From assembly GCF_001310635.1 (NCBI RefSeq), contig NZ_BAXR01000001.1:372001-436000 (forward strand): a stretch of 64,000 nt of DNA, in the 5' to 3' direction. Below the pieces are notes generated by a model that had not been told where the DNA came from, ran no database searches, and saw only the letters and a list, made by a program, of their open reading frames with translations. Shown piece by piece: positions 9,865 to 21,567 of the stretch (its first letter is position 1; each line of letters begins with the position of its first letter). Made by a program: the position numbers and the translations under genes. The DNA is from Bacillus sp. JCM 19034. GTDB lineage: Bacteria > Bacillota > Bacilli > Bacillales > Bacillaceae_D.

Positions 9865-12800
9865 ATGGTCGAAACACTCGAGAGAGTCGTTCGAGAAACG
9901 GAAAAGGAACGATACAAAAAGATAGCTTTAGAGAATAAAATAAAGGAAGAAACATTTCAAATAGCTTTTTGTGGGCATTTTTCGGCGGGGAAATCAACGC
10001 TGCTTAATCAATTAGTTGGAACAGAATTATTGCCAACAAGTCCCATTCCAACAAGTGCTAATATAATATGTATCAAACATGGCCAACTAGGATTGAACAT
10101 ACAAAACAAAGATGGAGAATGGAAAAATTGGGAAGGTGAAATACCGTGGGATCAAGTCCGGAAATGGGGGATGGATGGAGCCCATATCCAGGCTATTACC
10201 ATTCAAGCTCCACTACCTTTTCTACATAAAAAGAGTATGATTTATGATACTCCTGGAGTTGATTCAACTGATCCGACCCATCAAGAGGTTACGTTAGAGG
10301 CGTTACAAGAGACCGATTTAATTGTTTATGTAATGGAATACAACCATGTTCAATCTGAGACAAATTTGTCATTTCTTAAACAACTAACAGATGAAAACAA
10401 GCCAATTTATATCATAATTAATCAAATTGATAAACATGATGAAAAAGAATTATCATTTCAAAGCTTCGATCACTCTGTTAGTGACACGTTAAAAAATGGG
10501 GAATCCGTTACATCCAATTACATTACACAAGTATGAAAGCACCTGATCATCATTTAAATGAATGGCCAGTAGTAAAGCAACAACTGCAATCATTACTTTA
10601 TTTCTCTAAACAATTAATTCCATTTGCAAATAAACGATTATTACAAGGACATTATTTACGTATGATCTTGCGCCTACAAGATGATTGTCAGGCTACTATC
10701 GAACAATTAAAAAAAGAAATGGTTGCTGCCGGTTACAATCCAAAAGATCTTGAAGAACGAGAAGGTTTAATGGAAACATTAGCAGAACTTTCAAATGCCA
10801 AGAAAAGCCTAGAAGAAGATTTCACAGTCAAATTCAATGACTTAGTGAAAAATGTCACTTTATTTCCATATACAACAACTGAATTAACGCGACAATGGCT
10901 TGAAGTAATGGAACCAGGATATCGGGCAGGTTTGTTCTTTGCAAAAAAGAAAACAGAGAAAGTACGAGAGGAATATAGTAATCGACTTATTGCTGAATTA
11001 GAGGATAAGATTAAGAGCTTACTTGTCTTTCACTTACAGGCTATTTTTCAATCCTATCCGTTAACGCAGCTTACAAATCGCGCTGACGTGGAGAAAGAAA
11101 TTGATCAATTACCAATTACGTTAGATGCTCACTTTTTCTATCAGGCTGTTCAAAAGGGACCAAAAGATCGAAATTATGTATTTACGTTTACAAAAGATCG
11201 GACTAACGCAATAATTACTATTTTGAGAAAGAAAGCAGCTTCTGTCTTACGTCTAATCATAATAGGTATGGAAGAATATTGGAATCGCGAATATAACAAA
11301 AGTAAAGAGCGTTTAGACGAGCTTAATCAGATTGAGCATTATGTTGACAAAAACGCAGAAATACAAAAGGATTACCAAGATGTAATTAATGAATATAAAT
11401 TAGAAGCAGATAAGTACAAAGATAGTGAACATTTTGAAAGGAAATTGAATGAAATAATACAACAAGCTCCTCCAGTATTTGAAGAACATGATTGGAAAGA
11501 AGTAGCTTTACCTGACGACAGTGTGATTGCTGCCCATACAGAGGAAGATCAAACGATAACGCATAAAACATTTGATGAAAAGGCGATAATGGAATGGGTT
11601 GATATTGTAAAGAAATATGGGGAAACTCCGGGTCATCCAGTGGTTGAAGAGGAAAAAAAGTCACTACTAAAACGTGTCAAACGCTTTAAAGATCGGACGT
11701 TTACGATTTCATTATTCGGAGCATTTAGTGCGGGGAAATCAAGTTTTGCTAACGCTTTACTTGGTGAATCAGTTCTTCCTGTTTCCCCAAATCCAACAAC
11801 TGCAACAGTTAATATTGTTCGAAAATCAGATGAGCAACATCCAAATCAGACTGCCATCATTCAAATGAAATCAGAATTAGCTATTCGAAAAGAAATTGAA
11901 TTTGTAGCAAAGCAGTTAGAGCTCGAACTTTCATTTGAAACGATTCATACGTGGAATCCGAAAAAAAAGAGTGCAACAACGAGGTGGCAAAAAACGTACT
12001 ATTCTTATTTAGAAATGCTACAAACAGCATTAAAAGAGGAACAGCGTTTTGAATTAGGTGAAAAAGGAACCGTTTCGTTAGAAGATGTACATCCTTTTAT
12101 TGCAAAAGAAGAGAATGCCTGCCTTGTTGAGAAGGTGACTGTTTTCTATAACTGTCCATTAACAGAAAGCGGAGTCGTGTTAGTTGATACTCCTGGTGTA
12201 AACTCGATACATGGTCGTCATACACAAGTTGCCTTTAAGCAAGTCCAGCAATCTGATGCGATTTTCTACATTACGTATTACAACCATGCTTTCTCAAAAG
12301 CTGATCAGTTATTTCTGCAACAGATGGCCAAAGTAAACGAAGGCTTTAGAGAAGATAAATTATATTTTGTTTTAAATGCAGCTGATTTAGCACATAGCCG
12401 TGCTGAATTAATTGGGGTGCGAAATCACATATTAGATCAATTACAAAAGAATGGATTTAAACATCCACGACTTTATTCATTATCAATAAACAAGGTTTAC
12501 AGAAAAAGCAAGAGGGGACAGTCGATCGTGATTTCCAACAGTTCGAAACAGCTTTTTATACAAATACAATTTACGATATTATCCAGTTAAGTTTTCATTT
12601 ACTTATAGAAGAATTGAAAAGATACAAGCATATGTTGAATGAAAGCGTTCATTTTATGGTGGCAGAAGCAAGCCAAAAAGAAGCGAAGCAAGCAGAACTA
12701 AAAGAAAAACGTTGAAAAATGGAAAGAAACAATTTCAAAAACAAGCTATGAGATTGTAACTCAACATTGTCAACAAGAGCTTGAGCAACTATTCGTTTAT

Positions 12801-13451
12801 TTAAGAGAAAGAATTCGATACCAACTAAATGATTATTACCAAGAATGTGTGAATGTCACGACCGTTATCGGGGATACAAAACGAGAGCAAAAAGCAGCTT
12901 TACATGCAGCATTAGTTGAATGGATAAATGAAGGAGATCATTTTATAAAGCAGGAATTACAGGCGACGATCATCCGAGTCGATGCAAAGATGAAACAAAC
13001 AATGGATCAATGGTTCATTCAATATATGAGAAAATCCAAACCGATTTTCCATCGATGTCTGCACCAACTTATAGTGGGGATTCGTTGACCATCGATTTAT
13101 CTGAGAAATCATTTTGCAATTAGATGTAAATACGTATAGTCAACAATTCCAATCATTACGCCGCTTTTTGAGGAAGGCGAAAACCTGCGGTTGAAGGAAA
13201 CACTCGTTGATTTAGGGACAGATTGTGTCCAAAAAAGTCTTAGAACCACTGAATCGGAAATGATTGAGCAATTGATACCATTTATTGACCATTCAGTTAG
13301 AGAAGCAAATCAACTCTTTTATGAAAAGCTCGAACGTGAATGGAACCGTTTTACGTTCCTCATTAATAATGAGTCGGAATTTCAACAATTGAAAAATGAA
13401 GTTGATATGATCTCAACGTTTATTCAGGAGAGTGAACGACTAACTACCTGA
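9865..13451 (+). CDS. dynA: double dynamin-like GTPase (DynA/YpbR family), about six frameshifts
   Basis: Tandem bacterial dynamin of about 1195 residues, the size expected for DynA, which binds and fuses membranes and supports membrane integrity. Repeat 1 has P-loop GHFSAGKS (residues 37-44), DTPGVDS and NQID; repeat 2, from about 11640, has GAFSAGKSSFANALLG, DTPGVNS and the NAADLAHS switch region. Both halves carry long helical stalk segments. Frame breaks near 10490, 12490, 12715, 13065, 13115 and 13170; several are corrected by one base in an A or T run, for example LKKWGIRYIQLHYTS at 10490. ATG 9865 follows GTAGGTGGAG. In B. subtilis this gene is elsewhere; here it lies between ypoC and ponA. 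Confidence 0.9.
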
Positions 13452-13473
13452 GGTAAAACGCGATTTCAACAAC

Positions 13474-13516
13474 AAAAAGGCGTATTCAGTTATTATTGAA
13501 TACGCCCTTTTGATTG
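13474..13516. terminator. bidirectional terminator between dynA and ponA
   Basis: AAAAAGGCGTATTCA pairs with TGAATACGCCCTTTT around GTTATTAT, with A and T tracts on the two sides, between convergent genes. Confidence 0.88.
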
Positions 13517-13524
13517 ATAAGTGA

Positions 13525-16148
13525 TTATTCTGTTTCCTCTTCCGTTTCCTCATTCACTACATTTGTATCATCCGCATCATTATCATTAGTTGGTGGTGAG
13601 GTAGGCTCTTCAATTGAGTCTTGATCTTGATCCGGCTCAGTTGGCTCTTCATCTTGATTCGGCTCTTCAGTGTCATCATTCCCAACGTCATCAATTGGAT
13701 CAGGAATGTCAGTTGGTTCATCTATTGGATCTACTTCAGGTGGCTCTATTTCGTCGTCATCTGGTTCATCAGCAACTGCTTCTGGGATCGTTACTTTTAC
13801 AGTTGCAGTATCGCTCCGAGTATTCGAGTGTTCATTTGATAGAGCAGTGACATAAAATTCATAAGTCGAACCTTCTTCCGGAGACCCGTATATATATTGC
13901 ATATCTTTTTTCGATCAAGAGTTTGTCGATCTCCACCATCGACCGAAACTTGTATTTCAAATGTTACTTGGTCTTTAAAATCATCAGGATAATCCCAGCT
14001 CATTAAAATTTGATTTGAGCTTTCCTCATACTTAGCCATCAAGTTTCTAGGAGCTTCAATATCCAAATATTCTTCGGAAACTCTAGTTGGTTCATTTCCT
14101 CGAACGAACAATTCATAAATAATTTCGCTGCTTGGCGTAAAGTCACTTGGAAGTAACCCAGTAGAGCGCTCAACACCAACACGTACTACTGAATTTGGCA
14201 TTGTAAAGTCAGGTGTTTCAATATTTGCTGAAACTTCTTCCATCACGGCTTTAAATATTCGTTGTGCTATTTGTCGGGATGGGTCCTGCCCTGGAAAATA
14301 ATTATCTGGCCCATGTTTGTCAAATCCAGTCCACACAGCGGCCGTGTATTGTGTTGTATAACCGGCAAACCAAATATCCGGTGCTGCATTAGTTGGAATG
14401 TTATACTCTTCACGGGTATCTTTATCAAAGTTTGTTGTCCCCGTCTTACCTGCCATAGGTAAACCAGAAATATTAGCTGTACCTCCAGTACCATTTGTTA
14501 CGGCTGTTTTTAACATATCCGTAATCATATATGCTGTATAGTCACTCATTGCCATGTGTGAATCAGGTTCTAATTCTAATATGCGCCCATCGGGAAATTC
14601 AATTTTTCTCACAGAATACGGTTCTGTATACGTGCCAGTATTTCCAAATGCAGCGTAGGCACCTGCAAGTTCCTTTGTAGATAAAGAGATGGCACCTAAA
14701 CCATAGGATTCATGCATTGTTTCGATCTCTAAACCTAGCTGTTCGCCAAATTCCTTTGCTCTGTCAGTTCCAACTTCTTGTAAAGCTTTAATAGCCGGAA
14801 CATTTCGAGAATCAGCTAATGCTCTTCTCATAGACATTCGTCCTTTAAAGCCACCATCAAAGTTACTAATTGGATCACCAGTGGAATAAGAATGGGCCTC
14901 ATCGACTATTATATGACCTGTTGACCATTGTAAATACTCAATGGCAGGACCGTAATCTAGCAGTGGCTTTGCCGTTGAACCGATTTGTCGTTTAGCTTCT
15001 GTCGCATAGTTAAACCCTCTTTGAACACCTTTATCTTCGCGGCCACTTCCTACAGCTTTAATTTGACCAGTTTGCGTATCTAATAACGTTATTGCAGCTT
15101 GGAAATCTTCGTTATTAGGGTAATCTTGAATAAATTGATCGGTTTGCAATACTGCTTCAACGTGATCTTGAGCACTCGTATCTAGCGTTGTATAAACTTT
15201 TATACCTGAATTGTATATGTCACTGCTCGTAATACCTTCCATTTCCTCAAGCTCATTTAAGACAAGATTATAGAATGCTTCATAAGGGTAAGATTCTCGT
15301 TCAGTAAGATCTAATTGATCTTCAATCGGTATAGCTTTAGCAGCCTCGGCTTCTTCGGATGTTATTTTCCCATGCTGTTCCATTAATGATAGAACTAAGT
15401 TTCGTCTACTTTCAGCAGCCTCAGGATTAACAGTAGGATCATAATAACTTGGACGTCTTGGGATACCTGCTAGTAGAGCTGCATCCTCTAATGAAAGCTC
15501 ATCAACAGATTTATTAAAATAACGTTGTGATGCAAGTTCTATACCGTATACACCTGAACCTAAATAAATTTGATTTAAATACATTTCTAATATTTGATCC
15601 TTTGAATATTGTTGTTCAAGTTTTATAGCTAAATACTGTTCTTGAATTTTTCGCGTCATTTTCTTGTCATGCTCGAGAAATAGATTTTTGACAAGCTGTT
15701 GTGTTATCGTACTAGCACCTTCTGCACCAAAACCATCTGTTATATTTGCAGCAACTGCTCCAAATAACCGACGAACATCAATCCCAAAATGTTCGCGGAA
15801 ACGAATATCCTCAACAGCTATAAACGCATCCTGAACGACTACAGGAACATCGCTTATTGAGACGTTCATTCGCCGTTCTGAAGTTTCAAGCTGGGATAAA
15901 AATTCGTCATTTTGATCATAGATTAAAGCTCCTTGAGTCAATACAAGCTTTTCTTCATCTAATTCAGGAGAGTTACTTATAATCGCAAACACTGAAATTC
16001 CACCAACGATCATCGCAATTAGTACTGCGATACCCGTTATGATAGCTATTTTTTTAATTAATTTCTTTTTTGACTTTCCATTTCCATTACTTTTCTTTTT
16101 CATTTGGGCTTGACGACGCGCTTGCCTAGTATTCAGTTGATCTGACAT
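13525..16148 (-). CDS. ponA: penicillin-binding protein 1A/1B (class A), acidic tail, one frameshift
   Basis: Bifunctional glycosyltransferase/transpeptidase. Basic cytoplasmic N-terminus, membrane helix about residues 32-58, GT51 domain with E113 in AVEDIRFREHFG and GASTITQQLVKN, then transpeptidase with S391 (STAKP), SRN and K568 (KTGTT). A fibronectin type III-like segment follows, then a tail of about 70 residues rich in D, E and P. The frame changes near 13900; one extra base in the A run (T run on the + strand) joins DRKK to MQYIYGSPEEGS. The recU-ponA arrangement, with recU upstream on the same strand, matches B. subtilis. Confidence 0.95.
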
Positions 16149-16177
16149 CGTTCATTCTCCCTTTCTTTTCATCGTCA

Positions 16178-16797
16178 TCATGACTCGTCCATGAAATAAA
16201 GCGAATCAATGATTTCTAAATAATCAATACGAGGATGATATCCTATTTTAATCAAATGACCGTATTTTTCAATATCTTTTTTACGTATCGATTTTCGATT
16301 CGGTTTCTTTTTTCGATAAAACGGATTAAGTGATCTGCTTCTAATAAAAACACTTCTTCAGTAAATGCAAATCGTAAAATAACAAATCCGATTCCATCAT
16401 GTTTAATAACTTGTTCCATATGATTAACTTGATGTTCATGAAAATTATTCAACGGAAATGACGTTTTATTTCTTGTTTCCTTCGCTTCAAAATCTAGATA
16501 ACGACCTCGATAAACACCATTATAATCAGTTGTTGATGCCTGTTTAAAATAGGCCTCTTTAATAACAGCAGCACTGCGTTTCGGATAATCGACTTGAACA
16601 ATTTGTACAGGTGTTGGTTTTTTATGAATAATGGCTCGATTATGCTCTAGATAAAATTGGTTTGTACTATTTAAATCTTCCTCAAGGTTCATTCCACGGT
16701 TACTATACACTGTATTTGAAGACTGGCTTTTTTTTATTTTTTTTGAAGTTGGTTTCGTTTGTTTAAATCGTTTGCCGTTTGGATAATGGATTGCCAT
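16178..16797 (-). CDS. recU: Holliday junction resolvase RecU, one frameshift near the C-terminus
   Basis: Mg-dependent resolvase for recombination and chromosome segregation. Begins MAIHYPNGK, as in RecU; catalytic signatures include [50 protein letters not shown] and [12 protein letters not shown]. Without correction the frame ends at 16252. Adding one T in the run near 16318 continues it through [25 protein letters not shown] to a stop at 16178, giving 206 residues, the normal length. A GTG 12 bases upstream is an alternative start. Thirty bases upstream of ponA, probably cotranscribed. Confidence 0.93.
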
Positions 16798-16941
16798 TGT
16801 TACTATCACTGCCTTTCCAAACTGATATGCATGTATTTGAATAGACAGAACAAGAAAACGTAAGAATAATCTTCATCACATTATATTACCATAAGTTACA
16901 AAGAGTTGTCTTAGAACTTTCAAGTAGAAAGGTGAAAAAAA

Positions 16942-17880
16942 ATGAGAAATCATGTAGTGGGCTATATTAAACATAAAACCGATAAGGCAAATATAGATAA
17001 TATATCACGCACCACATTTTATTTAAAATATTACAAAACACACCCAGAAATTAGATGGGCTTTGCTAGCGAGCTCTGTTTCCAGAAATGCCGGCTGGAAT
17101 ATAACGGATTTAGCTAGTAAATGGTTTCAAGGTCTTCTTCCAATCCATAAACGAACGTTATTATTTCACACGTACGAAAGGGCTAATTGGACGATTTTTG
17201 CTGATGCATATCCTCAGCTTTTATGGTATGAATACACGAAAAAAACGAAAGAGATTGATTTAACGATTTTGCAAAAGTTAAACGTATCCCAATTTATGCA
17301 AAAGGAATGGTTACATTTTATAGAAAAACGTGACGAAGAACGATTATGTATTGCACTCATTATTAATGAACAATTTGTTATTCAACAAACCGTGATAGAT
17401 CAAGAGCTATACCGAAAAAAAGTATTCTCAACTGCTTTATATTGGTTAGAAGAACATGCTCATTTCAGTTACGTATTATTTCCCACTCTAGATGGGCGTA
17501 TTTACGGTTATTATATTAGACAATTTCCAAAAGTAGAAAAACGAATAGCATTAGGCAAACATTTAATGAACCTGCTTTTTCATCCAGAAGTGAGTAGAGA
17601 ACTTTACGAATTTGCTTCTCAAGTAATACCCATTGGTTCCCGCAAGGAATATAGAAGGTTTCTAAACTGGCGATCGGCAAATACTAGTCCGTACTTAAGA
17701 TGGACATTTCCTATCATTGAGCATCGTTGGGAAAATAGGAGGGATTGGAGTACTGAATTTAACGGAGCACGTTTTTTGAAAAAAGAGAAATTAAAAAAAC
17801 CGAAGGAAATTAGTCAGTGGGTAAAAAAGAAGGAATTTGAATTAGAGTTATTTGCATCGTTATCTTCTTTAATTAACTAA
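16942..17880 (+). CDS. yppC: YppC family protein (DUF2515)
   Basis: 312 residues, divergent from recU as in B. subtilis. DUF2515 hallmarks are the N-terminal NISRTTFYLKYYKTHPEIRWALLAS and NAGWNITDL segments and a central helical body ending in a basic tail. Start ATG after AGAAAGGTG. No catalytic motif or membrane segment visible; function unknown. Confidence 0.85.
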   Translation: MRNHVVGYIKHKTDKANIDNISRTTFYLKYYKTHPEIRWALLASSVSRNAGWNITDLASKWFQGLLPIHKRTLLFHTYERANWTIFADAYPQLLWYEYTKKTKEIDLTILQKLNVSQFMQKEWLHFIEKRDEERLCIALIINEQFVIQQTVIDQELYRKKVFSTALYWLEEHAHFSYVLFPTLDGRIYGYYIRQFPKVEKRIALGKHLMNLLFHPEVSRELYEFASQVIPIGSRKEYRRFLNWRSANTSPYLRWTFPIIEHRWENRRDWSTEFNGARFLKKEKLKKPKEISQWVKKKEFELELFASLSSLIN

Positions 17881-17885
17881 ATGAT

Positions 17886-17923
17886 CACTGAAAAAGGTCT
17901 ATTATTACCTTTTTCAGTGAGGT
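17886..17923. terminator. bidirectional terminator between yppC and sspM
   Basis: CACTGAAAAAGGT pairs perfectly with ACCTTTTTCAGTG around CTATTATT; it separates convergent yppC and sspM. Confidence 0.8.
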
Positions 17924-17935
17924 TCATGACTTTAA

Positions 17936-18037
17936 TTATTCTGCCGGACGGTTAGGACCACCAAGTTTTTTATCGCCTTTGTTTAATTCTTTACGTTGCT
18001 TTTCTTGTTGTTTCGTTTCTTTATTGGTTTTTCCCAT
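17936..18037 (-). CDS. sspM: small acid-soluble spore protein M-like
   Basis: 33-residue gene with a perfect AAGGAGGT ribosome site seven bases before ATG. It starts MGKTNKETK, is rich in K, E and Q, and ends DKKLGGPNRPAE, which matches the C-terminal KKLGGPNRP signature I recall for B. subtilis SspM, a minor spore-core protein made in the forespore. It lies among ypp genes as in B. subtilis. A forespore-type promoter was not clearly seen. Confidence 0.85.
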   Translation of the reverse strand: MGKTNKETKQQEKQRKELNKGDKKLGGPNRPAE

Positions 18038-18206
18038 CAAAATGACCTCCTTTTTGTTGAAATCGTTCCATAGTTTATCCAAAAGTCTACATTACATACA
18101 GAATTAGCACTTTCTTTGGCGAAACAATACTAGTTTTGTCTTCTGTAAAGGAAATTGAATGCTCTTGATTGAAAAACTGTTTATATGATAAAGGAGGTTA
18201 GCAAAT

Positions 18207-18458
18207 ATGGATTATTGCTTACAAGTACGTGAACATGAATTGAGTTGTAGCACTGATTCAAACGTGAAAGAAGACCATTTTGTATCTGGAATTTTGATGG
18301 AAAATCGAATTGAACGGATCGAAACCGTATTATCTCAATTTGAAGAGAAAAATAAAGAACAAAATGAACAGATGAACTTTGAGCTAACGTCTATTCAAAA
18401 CACATTATTGATAATGAAAGAAAAAGTTGCAGCTTTTAATGAACATCATCCTGTATAA
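18207..18458 (+). CDS. small helical protein, possible YppD equivalent
   Basis: 83 residues. AAAGGAGGTT precedes ATG with ideal spacing. The C-terminal half (MENRIERIETVLSQF to MKEKVAAF) shows heptad-like spacing of hydrophobic residues and is probably a short coiled coil. Position between yppC and yppE suggests the YppD slot, but I do not recognise the sequence with confidence. Confidence 0.6.
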   Translation: MDYCLQVREHELSCSTDSNVKEDHFVSGILMENRIERIETVLSQFEEKNKEQNEQMNFELTSIQNTLLIMKEKVAAFNEHHPV

Positions 18459-18533
18459 AAAATGTTATCAATAAGAGGTTTCATCCTTTAAGTCTATACA
18501 CTCCATTTGGTATGATAAGAATAGGAGGGTATT

Positions 18534-18959
18534 ATGATTAAACAAAGTAAGCTAATTGAACTAGAAGCATTAACAAACACACTACAAAATTTAAATACGG
18601 AGGCAGAGGACTTCTTTGTTGAAGTTGCTAAAAAGGATGGTTATGAAGTAGATTTTTATAATCATGTAAAACCATTTGCAGATCATGTAAAATATGTTCG
18701 TGAAAAATGGCTGCCATTAGCGATAGAATTTGTCCAACATGCGAAGCCCCTACATTTACACCCAGTCCAACTCTCTCAGACGGAAGAGAACCTAGAAATT
18801 GTTGCGATTAAATCGTTCTATAGTAATACTAGTCGAAAAAGACAAATGGAAACCTTTAAGTCTGTTTCCTATGTTCTTACACAACTTAAACTTGCTATTG
18901 ATCAATATAAAAAGAGAGTGAATAAAACCTCACTCTCTTTTTATATGTACTCTTTCTAA
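18534..18959 (+). CDS. yppE: YppE family protein (DUF1798)
   Basis: Four-helix-bundle family protein; conserved features include DGYEVDFYNHVKPFADHVK, LEIVAIKSFYSNTSRKRQMET and a final helix. ATG follows TAGGAGGG. The last 14 codons run through the terminator at 18912, which is unusual: the family probably ends just after AIDQYKK, so a one-base error in the A run near 18908 is likely and the true stop should fall within about ten codons. Function unknown. Confidence 0.78.
   Translation: MIKQSKLIELEALTNTLQNLNTEAEDFFVEVAKKDGYEVDFYNHVKPFADHVKYVREKWLPLAIEFVQHAKPLHLHPVQLSQTEENLEIVAIKSFYSNTSRKRQMETFKSVSYVLTQLKLAIDQYKKRVNKTSLSFYMYSF
18912..18943 (+). terminator. terminator overlapping the read 3' end of yppE
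   Basis: GAGAGTGA pairs with TCACTCTC around ATAAAACC, followed by TTTTTATAT. Confidence 0.8.
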
Positions 18960-18983
18960 ACTTGTAACAATGATTAGTTAGGT

Positions 18984-19183
18984 TTACCCGTTATCACGAA
19001 TCTCGAGGTAAACTAAATAGACCATCGTGACAATTGATAAAATCGTAAGTGCAGTAACAATTAAACCTGATGGTTCAGATTTTGCAGCTTCATCACCGTG
19101 TTCAACAGCTGCTGCAAATACTTGCACAGGTACTAAACAGATTAATGTCGTTATCATTGCAATAAAAACGTTTTTAACTTCAT
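18984..19183 (-). CDS. small membrane/secreted protein of unknown function
   Basis: About 66 residues. A strong GAGGAGGGTAGG site precedes ATG 19183, but as read that ATG meets a stop after nine codons; adding one A to the five-A run near 19170 gives MKLKNVFIAMITTLICLVPVQVFAAA. That is a signal-type segment, followed by AVEHGDEAAKSEP and a second hydrophobic stretch (LIVTALTILSIVTMVYLVYL). One or two membrane spans. I do not recognise the family. Confidence 0.6.
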
Positions 19184-19354
19184 ATCCTACCCTCCTCAAA
19201 GCCAACTACAAATACTCTCTACTCTATTATAGTAAGCAAAAAATAAATAATCAATCTTCAATATACGAATTTCGTTTTAGGCATAGTACTTCGCAAAAGA
19301 AAAGCATTGTGATACTATAGATATACTGTAAACTGAATCGAAAGGGATAGGATC

Positions 19355-20600
19355 ATGGGAATTTTACATATAGAAGATATTATAATTGCAAACCAACGTT
19401 TAAAGGATGTTGTCACACATACACCCTTGCAAAGAAATGACGTATTATCAGAACGTTATGAATGTAACGTCTATTTAAAACGGGAAGATTTACAAGTTGT
19501 TCGCTCATTTAAAATTAGAGGAGCGTATTACCAAATTTCAAGCTTATCAGAAGAAGAGTTAAATAACGGGATTGTTTGTGCGAGTGCCGGTAACCATGCC
19601 CAAGGTGTAGCGTACTCATGTCGGACGTTAAAAATCCACGGAAAGATCTTTATGCCTTCAACCACACCGAGACAAAAGGTGGATCAAGTTAAGTTTTTTG
19701 GGAAGGAGTATGTTGAAGTTCTACTTACAGGTGATACGTTTGATGATTCATACAACGAGGCGTTAAGTTATTGTAATGAGTACAATATGGCTTTTATTCA
19801 CCCATTCAACCAAGAGAAGATTGTAGCGGGGCAGGGAACTGTTGGCATGGAAATTATGAATGATATTGATGATAATATCGATTATTTATTTTCCTCTATT
19901 GGTGGCGGTGGGCTTATTAGTGGAGTTGGAACGTATATTAAAAGCATTAGCCCCGGACAAAGGTGATCGGATGCGAACCTAGTGGAGCAGCTTCAATGAA
20001 GGAGTCTTTAAAGCAAGGAAAAGTTGTCCAATTAGAGAAAATTGATAAATTCGTCGATGGAGCTGCTGTTAAAAAAGTTGGGGATATTCCATTTGCGATT
20101 TGTCAAAATATTTTAGATGATGTTGTATTAGTGCCAGAAGGTAAAATCTGTACAACAATTTTAGAGCTATATAATCAAAATGCAATTGTTGCTGAGCCTG
20201 CGGGGCAATGTCGATTTCTGCACTCGATTTTTATCGCGAAGAAATTAAAGGGAAAAACGTTGTTTGTATCGTTAGTGGAGGAAATAATGATATCGGAAGA
20301 ATGCAAGAGATGAGAGAGCGCTCGTTAATTTATGAAGGTCTGCAGCATTACTTTATCGTCCAATTCCCACAACGGGCAGGGGCATTAAAGGAATTTATTA
20401 CAGAAGTGTTAGGGCCAGACGATGATATTACTCGTTTTGAGTATACAAAGAAGAATAATCGATCAAATGGACCTGTTTTACTCGGAGTAGAGCTGAAATA
20501 TGCGAGTGATTACGATCAGCTAATTGAGCGTTTATCGAATAAAGGATTTGCTTATACAGAATTAAATAAGGACGAAAGTTTATTTCAACTTTTAATTTAA
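19355..20600 (+). CDS. ilvA: threonine dehydratase (biosynthetic), two frameshifts
   Basis: PLP enzyme producing 2-oxobutanoate for isoleucine synthesis. Family features: PLP lysine in RSFKIRGAYY, ASAGNHAQGVA, the phosphate-binding SIGGGGLISG loop, and a single C-terminal ACT-like regulatory domain (YFIVQFPQRAGALKEF). Frames break near 19955 and 20205; one extra G in each G run restores SPGTKVIGCEP and AEPAGAMSISALDFY. ATG follows AAAGGGATAGG. Total near 415 residues, in line with Bacillus IlvA. Transcribed alone. Confidence 0.93.
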
Positions 20601-20639
20601 GTCTGAAACGCTTTTAGCTTAAGGGAGAGAAGTGAGGGC

Positions 20640-21544
20640 ATGAATGAGAGTAAACAAGAAATTTTATTAGAAACTGGTACAAATGAGTTAGAAGTGATCG
20701 TTTTTGAAGTAGGCTCTTATTTTTTCGGTATTAATGTCATGAAAGTTCGCGAGATTATTTCAGCACAAACCATTACACCAATTCCTAACAGTCACAAGCA
20801 TATTGAAGGCATTATTCGGTTGCGAGATGAAGTAATAACGGTTGTGAATTTAACTGACGTTTTAGGGCTTGAAGCTTCGGAAGACAAAAGCGAGGATAAG
20901 TTTATTATATCTGAATTAAATCAATTAAAAGTTGCTTTTCGCGTTCATGACGTGTCTCGTATCCACCGAGTTAGTTGGCAAGATATTCAAAAGCCAAACG
21001 AACTCGCACAAAACGTCGATACAGCGGCAACAGGTCTACTCAAAGTAGAAGATGAGATGATTTTATTATTAGATTTCGAAAAAATCATTGTCGATATTAA
21101 CCCAGAACGAAGTATTTCTGTTGAAAAAGTTAAACAGCTTGGCGTTCGTGAGCGCCGTAATAAAAAAATAGCGGTTGCTGAAGACTCCGCCACTCTCAGA
21201 AAGTTAATAGGCGATACACTCCGAGAAGCTGGTTATGATCAGATAGAATTCTTTGAGGACGGCGAATCATTATGGAACTATTTATATGATCGAAAAGACG
21301 ATCCCAATTTAGTAGATGATCTTCATTTAATAATTACAGATATAGAAATGCCGAAAATGGATGGCCATCATTTAACTAAGCGAATTAAAGAAAATGAAGA
21401 GCTGAAACATTTTCCAGTAATCATCTTTTCCTCTCTTATAACAGAAACTTTATTTTATAAGGGAAAAGGAATAGGGCTAATGCACAAATAAGTAAACCAC
21501 AAATCATTGATCTTATAAAAGTTATTGATCAATTAATTCTATAA
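20640..21544 (+). CDS. cheV: chemotaxis coupling protein CheV, one frameshift
   Basis: CheW-like domain (about residues 15-150, with FGINVMKVREII and IIRLRDEVITVVNL) fused to a receiver domain whose phosphoacceptor is the Asp in LIITDIEMPKMDG. It couples chemoreceptors to CheA and adapts signalling by phosphorylation. The frame shifts near 21475: one extra G gives GIGANAQISKPQIIDLIKVID, the usual CheV ending, with stop at 21542-21544. ATG follows AAGGGAGAG. A stand-alone gene here. Confidence 0.93.
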
Positions 21545-21567
21545 AAAACGTAGGACAACCCTTTAGA

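Noticed and set aside
13614-13850. Several plus-strand frames of 60-78 codons opposite the ponA tail
   Set aside because: They are antisense shadows of the repetitive D/E/P-coding sequence; no ribosome sites and leucine/serine-rich composition.
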